Below are positions 7,587 to 15,173 of a stretch of DNA of 15,906 bases, piece after piece (position 1 is the first letter of the stretch; each line of letters opens with the position of its first letter). Where the stretch lies: assembly GCA_015228895.1 (NCBI GenBank), contig JADGCR010000029.1, forward strand, positions 1-15,906. Direction: 5' to 3'. Made by a program: the position numbers and the translations under genes. The stretch is from Magnetococcales bacterium (GTDB taxonomy: Bacteria > Pseudomonadota > Magnetococcia > Magnetococcales > Magnetaquicoccaceae). Below the pieces are notes generated by a model. The model was given only the letters and a program-made list of their open reading frames with translations, made no database searches and was not told the DNA's origin.

Positions 7587-8471
7587 ATGTCCCTTTCTAC
7601 CCAGGTCAACAAGGCGCGGATTCTCATTGAAGCCTTGCCTTACATGCGTCGTTTCGATGGTCGTACCTTCGTGATCAAGTACGGCGGGCACGCCATGGTG
7701 GATGAAGACTTGAAAAAATCCTTTGCCCAGGATGTGATTCTCCTGCGGCAGGTGGGGATCAATCCCGTGGTGGTGCATGGTGGTGGTCCCCAGATCGGAC
7801 AGATCATGACCCAGATGGGTTTGAAACCTCAGTTCATCGACGGTCAGCGGGTCACCGACCAGGAGACCGTGAACGTGGTGGAGATGGTGTTGGCGGGCAA
7901 GATCAACAAGGATATCGTCAATCTCATCAACCTCAACGGGGGGCGCGCCGCCGGGTTGTCCGGCAAGGATGGTCACAGCATCGTGGCGCGCAAGCGTGCC
8001 CATCGGCGCAAGGGGGAGGACGCGGACTCCACGGAGATCATCGACCTGGGATGGGTCGGGGATGTGGAGTCCATCAACACGAGTCTGCTGGATCTTTTCA
8101 AGAGCTCGGACATCATCCCGGTGGTCGCCCCGGTGGGGGTGGGCAAGAGAGGGGAGACCTACAACATCAACGCGGATGCCGTGGCCGGTCATGTGGCGGC
8201 CGCCCTGGGCGCGGAGAAGCTGATCCTGCTCACCGACGTGCCCGGGGTGCGGGATCGGGAGGGTCAGTTGTTGAGCCGGCTGGACGCCAAGGGGTCCTTG
8301 CAGATGATCAAGGATGGGGTGATTTCCGGTGGCATGATTCCCAAGGTGGAGACCTGCCTGGCCGCGCGCAAGGGAGGTGTCGCCGCGGCTCATATCATCG
8401 ATGGCCGGGTGGAGCACGCCCTGTTGCTGGAAATTTTCACCGATCTGGGCATTGGGACTCTGTTCTCGTGA
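7587..8471 (+). CDS. argB: Acetylglutamate kinase
   Basis: ArgB phosphorylates N-acetyl-L-glutamate with ATP, the second step of arginine synthesis in the cytoplasm. The 294-aa protein carries the amino-acid kinase signatures KYGGHAM (31-37), [11 protein letters not shown] (62-72), [12 protein letters not shown] (119-130), [15 protein letters not shown] (193-207) and [10 protein letters not shown] (246-255). An N-terminal helix before the first strand (about 5-25) is of the kind found in the hexameric, arginine-inhibited enzymes, which in some bacteria are also activated by PII; both are inference here. The start at 7587 is supported by AAGGAG five bases upstream; the in-frame ATG at 7566 has no ribosome site. 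The leader contains a hairpin and an Arg-rich ORF. Confidence 0.96.
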   Translation: MSLSTQVNKARILIEALPYMRRFDGRTFVIKYGGHAMVDEDLKKSFAQDVILLRQVGINPVVVHGGGPQIGQIMTQMGLKPQFIDGQRVTDQETVNVVEMVLAGKINKDIVNLINLNGGRAAGLSGKDGHSIVARKRAHRRKGEDADSTEIIDLGWVGDVESINTSLLDLFKSSDIIPVVAPVGVGKRGETYNINADAVAGHVAAALGAEKLILLTDVPGVRDREGQLLSRLDAKGSLQMIKDGVISGGMIPKVETCLAARKGGVAAAHIIDGRVEHALLLEIFTDLGIGTLFS

Positions 8472-8522
8472 CGGGAGTGGCATGGTCTTTATACAGTGTG
8501 GTTGCATGAAAAGGTCAAAACG

Positions 8523-8567
8523 ATGAACGCCATTTTTTTACTGCAATTCTGGTGCCGCTATGCCTGA
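8523..8567 (+). CDS. Possible 14-codon leader ORF overlapping the gshA start
   Basis: ATG 8523 opens a 14-codon frame, MNAIFLLQFWCRYA, ending at TGA 8565-8567. AAGG lies eight bases before it, a better ribosome site than any in front of gshA. Its stop overlaps the first codons of gshA by eight bases in another frame, which would allow translational coupling. It holds one cysteine codon (TGC) four codons before the stop. No homology can be judged at this length. Confidence 0.35.
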   Translation: MNAIFLLQFWCRYA

Positions 8568-9948
8568 TCACGACGATTTGGTGCCCGTCCGCTCCAAGGA
8601 GCGTCTGGTGACCTGGATGGAGGGGGGATGCAAGCCGGTTGCCGAGTGGCGGGTGGGCACGGAACACGAGAAATTCGGTTTTTACAAACAGGATTTGCGG
8701 CCGATTCCCTATGATGGGCCGGTGGGGGTGGAGAAGTTGCTGCTGGAGATGGCGGCCCGCTTTGGCTGGACGCTGGAACAGGAAGGGGGACGCCCCGTGG
8801 CCTTGAGACAGAAAAAGGCGGCCATTACCCTGGAACCGGGTGGACAGGTGGAGTTGTCGGGGGCTCCGGTGGCGGACATCCACGCGGCCAAGGCGGAGAT
8901 CGACGAGCATCTGCATCAACTGGGTCAGGTGTGCCGGGATTTGGGTATCGCCTTTCTGGGGATTGGCACCCAACCCAAGTGGTCTTTTCAGGAGATCCCC
9001 TGGGTGCCCAAGGGGCGCTACCGGGTGATGCGGGAGTATCTCCCCACCAGGGGGGCGTTGAGTCTGGACATGATGACCCGCACCGGGACGGTGCAGGCCA
9101 ATCTGGACTTTTCCGACGAGGGGGACATGGTGCGCAAGTTCCGGGTGGCATTGGCGTTGCAGCCTTTGGTGACCGCGCTGTTTGCCAACTCCCCGTTCAT
9201 CGACGGGCGTCCCACGGGTTTTCTCTCCTATCGGGCGCAGATCTGGCGTCACACCGACCCGGACCGCTGCGGCTGGTTGCCTTTTGTCTTTGAAGAAGGG
9301 TTCGGTTTCGAGCGTTATGTGGAGCACGCTTTGCAAACCCCCATGCTGTTTTTGTACCGGGAAGGGCGCTACCAGGGGGGTGGGGGAGTGCCTTTCCAGA
9401 GGTTTCTGGAGGGGCGGCATCCGTTGTTGCCAGGGGTTTTCGCCACCTTCGCGGATTGGGAGTTGCATCTGAGCACCCTGTTCCCGGAAGTGCGTCTGAA
9501 ACGGTATCTGGAGACACGGGGGGCGGATTCGGGCAATTCTGCCACGCTGTGCGCCCTGCCCGCGTTCTGGAAGGGGATTTTGTACCATGAGGAGTCCATG
9601 GAGGCCTGTTGGGAGCTGGTCAGGGATTGGACTCTGGAGGAGCAGGCGCGCATTCACGAGCTGGTTCCCCGGCTGGCCCTGAAGACCCCCATTCCCGGTG
9701 GTCGGGATCTGCGGGATCTGGCACTGGAGGTGCTGCCGTGCGCCGTGGAGGGCCTGACCCTTCACGGTCGTCGCAACGCCAGAGGGTGCGATGAGACCGT
9801 CTATCTGAAACCCCTGATGGACATTGCCGAAAGCGGCGTCACCCCCGCCGAGCGCATGCTGCTCGCCTATCATGGCCGGTGGGGCGGCAGCGTCGATCCT
9901 GTCTTCCTCGAAGACGAATTCGAATCCTTTCTGGCCGAATGCGGATAG
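8560..9948 (+). CDS. gshA: Glutamate-cysteine ligase, plant/alphaproteobacterial type
   Basis: This enzyme joins glutamate and cysteine with ATP to make gamma-glutamylcysteine, the first step of glutathione synthesis. The protein is 462 aa, normal for the class. Recognisable segments are GCKPVAEWRVGTEHEKFGF (23-41, the substrate/metal-binding start of the GCS2 fold), ITLEPGGQVELSG (89-101), MMTRTGTVQANLDFSDEGDM and, late in the protein, SGNSATLCALPAFWKG. The N-terminus matches the family without extension, and an in-frame stop at 8524-8526 blocks earlier starts. No clear Shine-Dalgarno precedes ATG 8560; initiation may depend on the overlapping leader ORF. gshB is not in the window. A terminator follows about 15 bases after the stop. 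Confidence 0.95.
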   Translation: MPDHDDLVPVRSKERLVTWMEGGCKPVAEWRVGTEHEKFGFYKQDLRPIPYDGPVGVEKLLLEMAARFGWTLEQEGGRPVALRQKKAAITLEPGGQVELSGAPVADIHAAKAEIDEHLHQLGQVCRDLGIAFLGIGTQPKWSFQEIPWVPKGRYRVMREYLPTRGALSLDMMTRTGTVQANLDFSDEGDMVRKFRVALALQPLVTALFANSPFIDGRPTGFLSYRAQIWRHTDPDRCGWLPFVFEEGFGFERYVEHALQTPMLFLYREGRYQGGGGVPFQRFLEGRHPLLPGVFATFADWELHLSTLFPEVRLKRYLETRGADSGNSATLCALPAFWKGILYHEESMEACWELVRDWTLEEQARIHELVPRLALKTPIPGGRDLRDLALEVLPCAVEGLTLHGRRNARGCDETVYLKPLMDIAESGVTPAERMLLAYHGRWGGSVDPVFLEDEFESFLAECG

Positions 9949-9962
9949 AGAAAAGAGGGGAC

Positions 9963-9988
9963 CCGGGGGATTCCTCCCCCAGGATTTT
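9963..9988. terminator. Bidirectional terminator between gshA and the PDZ gene
   Basis: GGGGGA (9965-9970) pairs with TCCCCC (9975-9980) around a TTCC loop, and CC/GG extends the stem past a bulged A. On the plus strand ATTTTG follows, serving gshA. On the minus strand the hairpin begins about nine bases after the PDZ stop codon and is followed by a C/T-rich tract containing TTTT, serving the PDZ gene. The sequence closely resembles the hairpin at 2385-2420. Confidence 0.65.
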
Positions 9989-9992
9989 GCGG

Positions 9993-10925
9993 TTACGGAA
10001 TATCCAGCCCCGCCTTGCGCAGCAATTCGGTCAGGAGGTTGGTGGATTGTTCCAACTGTTCGATGCCGGCTTTGAACTCCTTTTTGCCGGCGTTTCCTTC
10101 GGCCTTGTTGCGCAGGGCGCGGGCCTCTTCGATCTGGGGGGTGCTCTCCGGTGAAATCCCCTGGGAGTTGAGGGCCTGCTCCAGAAACATCTGGAAAACA
10201 TTGTTGCGGCCCAACTCATAGATGTATTCCGCTTCCGGGGTGGGGAAACTCAGGGACTGAATGAGGGTCTCCCCCTTGCGTACCTGGATGAGGGCGTTTT
10301 GCGCCTTGGCGTAGGCCCGCTCCATCAGGGGCACCCCTTCGTTGACCTGGTATTTGTCCAGAAACTGCTGGGCCTGGGTGAGCATGGCGCGGATATCGGT
10401 GCTGATTTGTTTGCCTTTTTCTCCCAATTTCTTCTCTTCGGCGATCCGTTCGTAGGCCTCCAGCATGGACCAGGCACTCTTCAGCCGGGTCTGGAAATCG
10501 TGGGTGTGGCCCGGGCCGACAGGTCCGATGGCGGGGAGGCGGTTGGCGGGTTGGGATTGGGCACTCCCCGTGTTGGGCAGGGCGTAGTTGTGGCCGGCGA
10601 CGTTATCCAGTTTGGTTTTGATCTCCTTGGTCTCCCCGTTGCGCAGGATGGTGAGGGTCACCTCGCTGCCCGGGTCCGCCCGATAGATCTCCATGGAGAA
10701 CTGGGAGATGCTGGTCAGGTCCCGACCGTTCAGGCGCAGGATGAGATCCCCCCGCGTCAGGCCGCTTTTGTCCGCCGGGCTGTCCTTGATCACGTCGCCC
10801 ACCTGGACGCCCCGCGGGTGTTCGGGATGCACGCCCAGCCAGCCTCCGGCGGCATGGATGGTCTGTACCGGGCCGAACAGCAGGAGAGCGGCGGAGAGGG
10901 CCAACAGAGGCTTGGAGTATGTCAT
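9993..10925 (-). CDS. Secreted PDZ-domain protein with C-terminal helical domain
   Basis: The 310-aa product has a Sec signal peptide (1-25, cleavage near IHA/AGG) and so should be periplasmic. One PDZ domain fills about 28-107: GWLGVHPEHP, then VGDVIKDSPADKSGL, GDLILRLNGRDL and the closing strand VTLTILRNGET. There is no HtrA-like or Ctp-like protease domain. After a Pro/Gly linker (about 110-142) comes a helical region of some 165 residues with GETLIQSLSFPTPEAEYIYE and GRNNVFQMFLEQAL, which I do not recognise as a named domain. The ATG at 10925 has AAAGGA seven bases upstream. It is divergent from the cytochrome gene. The job is unknown; a scaffold or partner-binding role is the most the PDZ fold supports. 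Confidence 0.85.
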   Translation of the reverse strand: MTYSKPLLALSAALLLFGPVQTIHAAGGWLGVHPEHPRGVQVGDVIKDSPADKSGLTRGDLILRLNGRDLTSISQFSMEIYRADPGSEVTLTILRNGETKEIKTKLDNVAGHNYALPNTGSAQSQPANRLPAIGPVGPGHTHDFQTRLKSAWSMLEAYERIAEEKKLGEKGKQISTDIRAMLTQAQQFLDKYQVNEGVPLMERAYAKAQNALIQVRKGETLIQSLSFPTPEAEYIYELGRNNVFQMFLEQALNSQGISPESTPQIEEARALRNKAEGNAGKKEFKAGIEQLEQSTNLLTELLRKAGLDIP

Positions 10926-10996
10926 GAGTTTTTCCTTTTTATGGTGACTGTTGAAAGAGACGGGAGAACCGCGGCCTCCCGACCGTCCATTCAGCA

Positions 10997-11025
10997 GCAA
11001 TAGCCGACCGGATCCGGGGAGTCAA
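10997..11025 (-). promoter_or_regulatory. Candidate promoter for the PDZ gene
   Basis: On the minus strand TTGACT (11025-11020) and TATTGC (11002-10997) are 17 bases apart. The -35 is five of six to consensus and the -10 three of six. The leader to ATG 10925 would be about 65 bases. Confidence 0.4.
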
Positions 11026-11113
11026 GGTTGTTTTCGTTAAAGTGGTTCGGGGGTTGGTTCCTTTGCCACGGATTGGTCTCGTCCTTTTGCCGTCGGGAGG
11101 CCTAACGAGTGGA

Positions 11114-11143
11114 TTGGTGTAATCCGGAATTGTCTGCTATTAT
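11114..11143 (+). promoter_or_regulatory. Candidate promoter for the cytochrome gene
   Basis: TATTAT (11138-11143) is a good -10 box. TTGGTG (11114-11119), 18 bases before it, is a moderate -35. A leader of about 40 bases would carry GGAGG about ten bases before ATG 11191. Confidence 0.4.
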
Positions 11144-11190
11144 GTTGCCCGAGGCGCGGTTTGTCACTTTTTTCCTGGAGGTTCATTGAT

Positions 11191-12447
11191 ATGTTAGCAC
11201 GAGCAAGAAACGGATTGGCGATCATGCTGTGTGGATTGCTGATGGTGGCCACCACGGTGTGGGCGTCGGATACCCCCGCCGAGAGTGGTCGTCCGCCTTT
11301 GAATCATGTGCCTTCTTCCAATTGTGGCGAGTGTCATCAGGAAATTTTCCAGCAGTGGCAGAACTCCATGCATGCCAAGAGCACGGCCTTGACCGATCCC
11401 ATCCATGGAGCGGTTTATCAGATGGAGGCCGGTGATCCCTCCCAGGAGGGGGTGTTGCACAAGGCCACCAACGCCTTTCCGGTTTGTCTCCAGTGTCATG
11501 CTCCCATCGCCGCGCGGGACAAGACCACCAAGCTGGATGCCAAGCCCATGTATTCCGAGGGGGTCAACTGCGTGGCCTGTCACACCATGACTTCGTTCAA
11601 GGGGATTGTGGGAGAGGGGGGCAAATTGCGTTTGGGCGCGGCGGCTTATGAATATTCGTCCGACAGTTTGCAGGGTCCGGAAGGGGCGTTCAACGGCAAT
11701 CAGCCGGTGTTGTCGCCGGGTGGTGGCAAGGAGCCGAAGGTGAACAGTTTTCCCCATCAGGCCAATTCCGCGTTTTACAAGAGTTCCGATGTCTGTCTGG
11801 GGTGTCATCAGACCATGGTCAATCCCCAGAAGGTGGCCGTTTGCAGCATCGGGGATCAGTTGTTGAGCAAGGAGGGGCCGAAAGCGGAGACCGTGCCCAC
11901 CTGTCAATCCTGTCACATGCCGGTGGTGAATGGTTTTTCCAATCATGAAATCGCGGGTGGTCACAATCCGGAGACGGTGCGCAAATCGGTTGCGGTGACG
12001 TTGTCCGCCAAGTCCCACGGGAAGAAGATTCAGACCTCGGTCACCTTGAAGAACACCCTGTTGCACACCATGCCCAGCAGCGCGCCGTTTCGCAACATGG
12101 TGCTCAAGGTGACGGCGCGCAACGCCAAGGGTGAGGTGGTTTGGAGCAATTTCAAGGAGAGTCCCGACAAGGAGGATCCCCAGGCTTTCATGATGCTCAA
12201 GCTGGTCAACAACGAAGGCCAACCCGTGATGCCCCCCCAGGCCACCAAGATCGGTGGTGACACCCGTTTGAAGCCCGGCGAGAAGCGGCAATTGCACTAT
12301 TCCATCCCCGCCGATGGGGTGAAGAGTGTGCAGGCCGAGTTGTTCTACAACCTGATCACCAAGTCCATGGTCGAGAAGATCGGTGACAAACTGCCGGAAA
12401 ACCTGAAAACCCCCGCCCTGGTGGGTCGGGCCGAAGCCGTGTTGTAA
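11191..12447 (+). CDS. Pentaheme c-type cytochrome, cytochrome c554-like N-terminal region
   Basis: The 418-aa protein has a signal peptide (1-25, cleavage after VWA) and should be periplasmic. It holds five CxxCH heme-attachment motifs: CGECH (45-49), CLQCH (99-103), CVACH (127-131), CLGCH (202-206) and CQSCH (238-242). The first motif is followed by WQNSMHAKS, a pattern seen in the cytochrome c554 family; further histidines (H61, H189, H252, H258) could serve as distal ligands. Residues from about 265 to the end have no heme motif and look beta-rich, with alternating hydrophobic strands. A role in periplasmic electron transfer is inferred; substrate and partner are unknown. ATG 11191 has GGAGG upstream, and an upstream in-frame TTG was rejected because it breaks the signal peptide. 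No cytochrome maturation or quinol oxidase gene adjoins it. Confidence 0.88.
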   Translation: MLARARNGLAIMLCGLLMVATTVWASDTPAESGRPPLNHVPSSNCGECHQEIFQQWQNSMHAKSTALTDPIHGAVYQMEAGDPSQEGVLHKATNAFPVCLQCHAPIAARDKTTKLDAKPMYSEGVNCVACHTMTSFKGIVGEGGKLRLGAAAYEYSSDSLQGPEGAFNGNQPVLSPGGGKEPKVNSFPHQANSAFYKSSDVCLGCHQTMVNPQKVAVCSIGDQLLSKEGPKAETVPTCQSCHMPVVNGFSNHEIAGGHNPETVRKSVAVTLSAKSHGKKIQTSVTLKNTLLHTMPSSAPFRNMVLKVTARNAKGEVVWSNFKESPDKEDPQAFMMLKLVNNEGQPVMPPQATKIGGDTRLKPGEKRQLHYSIPADGVKSVQAELFYNLITKSMVEKIGDKLPENLKTPALVGRAEAVL

Positions 12448-12456
12448 AGGAACGAA

Positions 12457-12477
12457 GGGGGAGAGTCTCCCTCCCCC
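12457..12477. terminator. Possible terminator hairpin after the cytochrome gene
   Basis: Ten bases after the cytochrome stop, GGGGGA (12457-12462) can pair with TCCCCC (12472-12477), or GGGAG with CTCCC inside it. No T run follows on the plus strand, so efficient intrinsic termination is doubtful. About 120 bases of unremarkable sequence follow up to the PAP2 gene. Confidence 0.35.
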
Positions 12478-12595
12478 TCCCAGTCATGCATGATTAAAGA
12501 GGCAATCCTCAAGATTTTCAATTTGTATCGAACAGGATGAGGATGTGGTTTCGTCGCGGAGATTGAAGTCTTATAAAGCAATTGAGGCAAGAATT

Positions 12596-13248
12596 CTAGG
12601 CGGGTGATTGGCTGGTGTGTCGCTTGATGAATACAATAATGATCCAGGCGACCACCATGGAAACCAGGACGTGACTGAAAAAATGGGCGCCTTTCAACAT
12701 TTGATAAATCCCCAGAACCCAGCCCAGGGTTAAACCGAGAAGCAAGCCCAGAATTTTGGCCCTGCGGGACTGAAAGACGAAAAACAGCATCATGAAGGCG
12801 AATCCACCGGATGGATGACCGGCGGGGAAACATTTTCCAGGGCGCTCCGGCTTGAAATCGACGGGATACGAGGAAAAAACCGACACCAGCGGCACCCCCC
12901 CCCATAACGCTCCAATGACCAGGGACAGTGGACGTTGGTGAAATTCTTGGCTCCGGAAAGCACCAGCGGGACAACAATCAAGGCGAGCAGCATCAACGCC
13001 AAACGGGGACGCCAGGGCTTGTCGCGGGAAAACAACCATCCGATCAACAACAGAACCCCAAGCACACCGAACAGATACTTGGCTCCGACGTAGAAGATCA
13101 ATCGGGGCCAGGGCGCCTCCTTGTCAACCCACCAGGTCCGGGTGGCGAAATCGAAAAAATGATCCTGAACCCATAAATCGATCCCGGTGGTCTCACCCAG
13201 CGACAAGACCAGAAACAGACAGATGAAGGCTGGCCACAGGGATCTCAC
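12596..13248 (-). pseudogene. PAP2-family lipid phosphatase, frameshifted at a G9 tract (possibly phase-variable)
   Basis: Read through one frameshift, the gene would encode about 217 aa of a membrane PAP2 phosphatase. The first frame (from GTG 13248) has hydrophobic segments and ends its homology at GAKNFTNVHCPWSLERYGG, the first active-site motif. The second frame continues with VPLVSVFSSYPVDF, the motif CFPAGHPSGGFAFM, and KGAHFFSHVLVS, the third motif with the catalytic histidine. Such proteins remove or transfer phosphate on lipid A or undecaprenyl pyrophosphate. The break lies in nine consecutive Gs; ten (or seven) would restore one frame. As given, the first frame runs out after 152 aa without the catalytic motifs. 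The GTG start overlaps the sulfatase stop (GTGA), so translation is coupled. Sequencing error, true mutation and phase variation are all possible. Confidence 0.82.
12895..12903 (-). repeat. Homopolymer G9 tract in the PAP2 gene
   Basis: Nine Cs on the plus strand (nine Gs in the coding sense) lie exactly where the two PAP2 half-frames must join. Adding one base or losing two would give RYGG(G)VPLV and a continuous frame. Confidence 0.9.
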
Positions 13249-15170
13249 GGGATCTTCTTATCCATCCCCTGCAACCGCATGATGTTGGCACTTTGATACA
13301 AGGCGATGGCATTCTGCAAGCCCACACCGTCCACCTCGGACAGCAACTCCTGACGCTCCCGGCCCACACCCCGCTCGAAACGATAGAAACTGGATTTCTG
13401 CAATGGGGAGAGGACCGTCAATCGATCCCCGGTGATCAGGCCCAGTTTCTGATAGGTGCCGATGAAGGCGCGACGACCTTCCGGGGTGGAACGCAAGATG
13501 TCCTGTCCAAAAAAACGACTCTCGTAACTCCAGTTCAACAACCCCAGAACCGTGGGCGTGATGTCGATCTGACTGGTCAAAAGATCCTCGAAACGCGGCG
13601 GGATGTGGCCGGGACTGTGGATCATCACCGGAATGTGATAGCGCGCTACCGGCAACTCGGTCTTCCCGGCGCTCCCGGCGCAATGATCCGCCATGATCAC
13701 GAAGAGCGTATCCTTGAACCAGGGACGACTCCTGGCCTGCTTGAGAAAATCGCCGATCGCCCAGTCCGTGTACTTGACCCCACCCTCACGCCCACCGGGC
13801 GAAGGGATGTCGATGCGTCCGTCCGGATAGGTGAAAGGACGATGATTGGAGGTGGTCATGACGAAATGAAAAAAAGGCAACCCGGCCCCATGGGCGCGAT
13901 CCGCCTCCTTGATGGTGCGTCGGAACAGGTCTTCATCCGCCACGCCCCAGACGTTCTCCATGGTGATTTCCGAGGGGTCCAGATGGGTGCGATCCACCAC
14001 CCCGAAGCCATTGTGACCAAAAAAATAGTTCATGTTGTCGAAATAGCCGTATCCACCATAGATGAATCGGGTGTCGTAACCCCGCTTCTGAAACAAAAAT
14101 CCCACGGAAAACAGCTCTTCGTTGTTGGGACGCTTCACCTTGCTGCGACCCGGCGTGGGGGGCACGGACAGGACGATGCTCTCCATGCCCCGGTCCGTGC
14201 GGGTTCCGGTGGCGTACACATTGGTAAACGTCAACGACTCCCTGGCCAACCGATCCAGGTTCGGCGTCAAACCGCTCCGATTGCCAAACAAACCCAGGTA
14301 TTCGGCGCTCATGGATTCGATGGTCAGATAGATCACGTTGAGCCGTTTTTCCGGCCCCTCGTAGCGCACAGAACGGGTGATGTCCAGGGGGTCCTGACTG
14401 GCCGGGGTGGCGTTGGGGGTGGTCAGAAGCGCCCTGGTCCGGGCGAACACCTCCCGCTCCTCGTGCCTGAGGTAGAAACGATCGTACTCCAGTTCGTTGT
14501 TCAGGAAGGCGGAAAAAAGGGCATAGATCCCGTTCTTCGCCAGCTCGGCGTGATAACGGTTGCGAATGCTCTCCGCGAGGGAGTGATCCACCCCCAGATA
14601 AAAGATCACCGGCGCGGCGAGAATGGCCAGACCATGGATGGCCCGCTGCCTGAAGGTCGAGGTGGCGGCCAGGGAGGGGGCGAGATGCCGTCCCACGAAA
14701 AAGAAGATGACGCCTGTGATGACCAGAATCACCAGCAACAGCAGCGGCACCGGATAGGATTGACGGATATTGCCGATCACCTCCTGGGTGTAGACCAGAT
14801 AATCCACCGCGATGAAATTGTACCGCACCCCGAATTCATCCCAGAAGATCCACTCCGACACCCCGTCGAAAACCAGCAGGTAGAGGGCCAGGAAAAAAAT
14901 TCCCTGGAAAAACCAGCGATGCAACGCGTGCCGGAAAAGCCGCTCGGGGAGAAACATCAGGTACAGGGTGAACAGGACCACAAAAAAGGAGCCGGCCACC
15001 ACATCGTAGAAGAAACCGGTGGCGAAGATCCTCAAAAGGGCGGCGGGGGAAGGCTCCAGCACGTCAAACGCCTTGACGAACAGCATGACGCGAATGGCGC
15101 AAGAGAGGGCGACAAACAACATGCCATACAGATAAAGCCCGCCAAAACGGGTCGCCAGGAGTTTGCTCAT
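13245..15170 (-). CDS. LTA-synthase-family membrane sulfatase/phosphoglycerol transferase
   Basis: The 641-aa protein has about five transmembrane helices in its first 195 residues (near 11-33, 48-73, 86-105, 140-160 and 178-195), followed by a large extracytoplasmic alkaline-phosphatase-fold domain. Metal and catalytic features are visible: NVIYLTIESMSAEYLG (E285), TGTRTDRG (321-328; T325 is the likely nucleophile), HFVMTTSNHRPF and VIMADHC (D495, H496). Relatives transfer phosphoglycerol or phosphoethanolamine from phospholipid to glycans or lipids on the outer face of the inner membrane. The substrate here cannot be told; in a Gram-negative cell an OpgB-like or other envelope-glycan role is likelier than lipoteichoic acid. 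The ATG is three bases after the topA stop, and its own stop overlaps the PAP2 start by four bases, so the three genes appear co-transcribed. Confidence 0.92.
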   Translation of the reverse strand: MSKLLATRFGGLYLYGMLFVALSCAIRVMLFVKAFDVLEPSPAALLRIFATGFFYDVVAGSFFVVLFTLYLMFLPERLFRHALHRWFFQGIFFLALYLLVFDGVSEWIFWDEFGVRYNFIAVDYLVYTQEVIGNIRQSYPVPLLLLVILVITGVIFFFVGRHLAPSLAATSTFRQRAIHGLAILAAPVIFYLGVDHSLAESIRNRYHAELAKNGIYALFSAFLNNELEYDRFYLRHEEREVFARTRALLTTPNATPASQDPLDITRSVRYEGPEKRLNVIYLTIESMSAEYLGLFGNRSGLTPNLDRLARESLTFTNVYATGTRTDRGMESIVLSVPPTPGRSKVKRPNNEELFSVGFLFQKRGYDTRFIYGGYGYFDNMNYFFGHNGFGVVDRTHLDPSEITMENVWGVADEDLFRRTIKEADRAHGAGLPFFHFVMTTSNHRPFTYPDGRIDIPSPGGREGGVKYTDWAIGDFLKQARSRPWFKDTLFVIMADHCAGSAGKTELPVARYHIPVMIHSPGHIPPRFEDLLTSQIDITPTVLGLLNWSYESRFFGQDILRSTPEGRRAFIGTYQKLGLITGDRLTVLSPLQKSSFYRFERGVGRERQELLSEVDGVGLQNAIALYQSANIMRLQGMDKKIP

Positions 15171-15173
15171 GTC

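Noticed and set aside
8466..8495. A possible promoter (TATACA at 8490-8495) between argB and gshA
   Set aside because: No acceptable -35 box at 16-18 bases; gshA may simply be co-transcribed with argB.
7500..8507. A 335-codon minus-strand open frame antisense to argB
   Set aside because: His-rich low-complexity product with no family features; argB is unmistakable.
8506..8526. A six-codon ORF (MKRSKR) just before the gshA leader ORF
   Set aside because: Too short, no ribosome site; its overlap with the next ATG is likely chance.
8515..9873. A 452-codon minus-strand open frame antisense to gshA
   Set aside because: Shadow of gshA with no supporting motif or ribosome site.
11194..12297. A 367-codon minus-strand open frame antisense to the cytochrome gene
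   Set aside because: Its His/Gly-rich product mirrors the CxxCH-coding strand; the cytochrome frame has a signal peptide and five heme sites.
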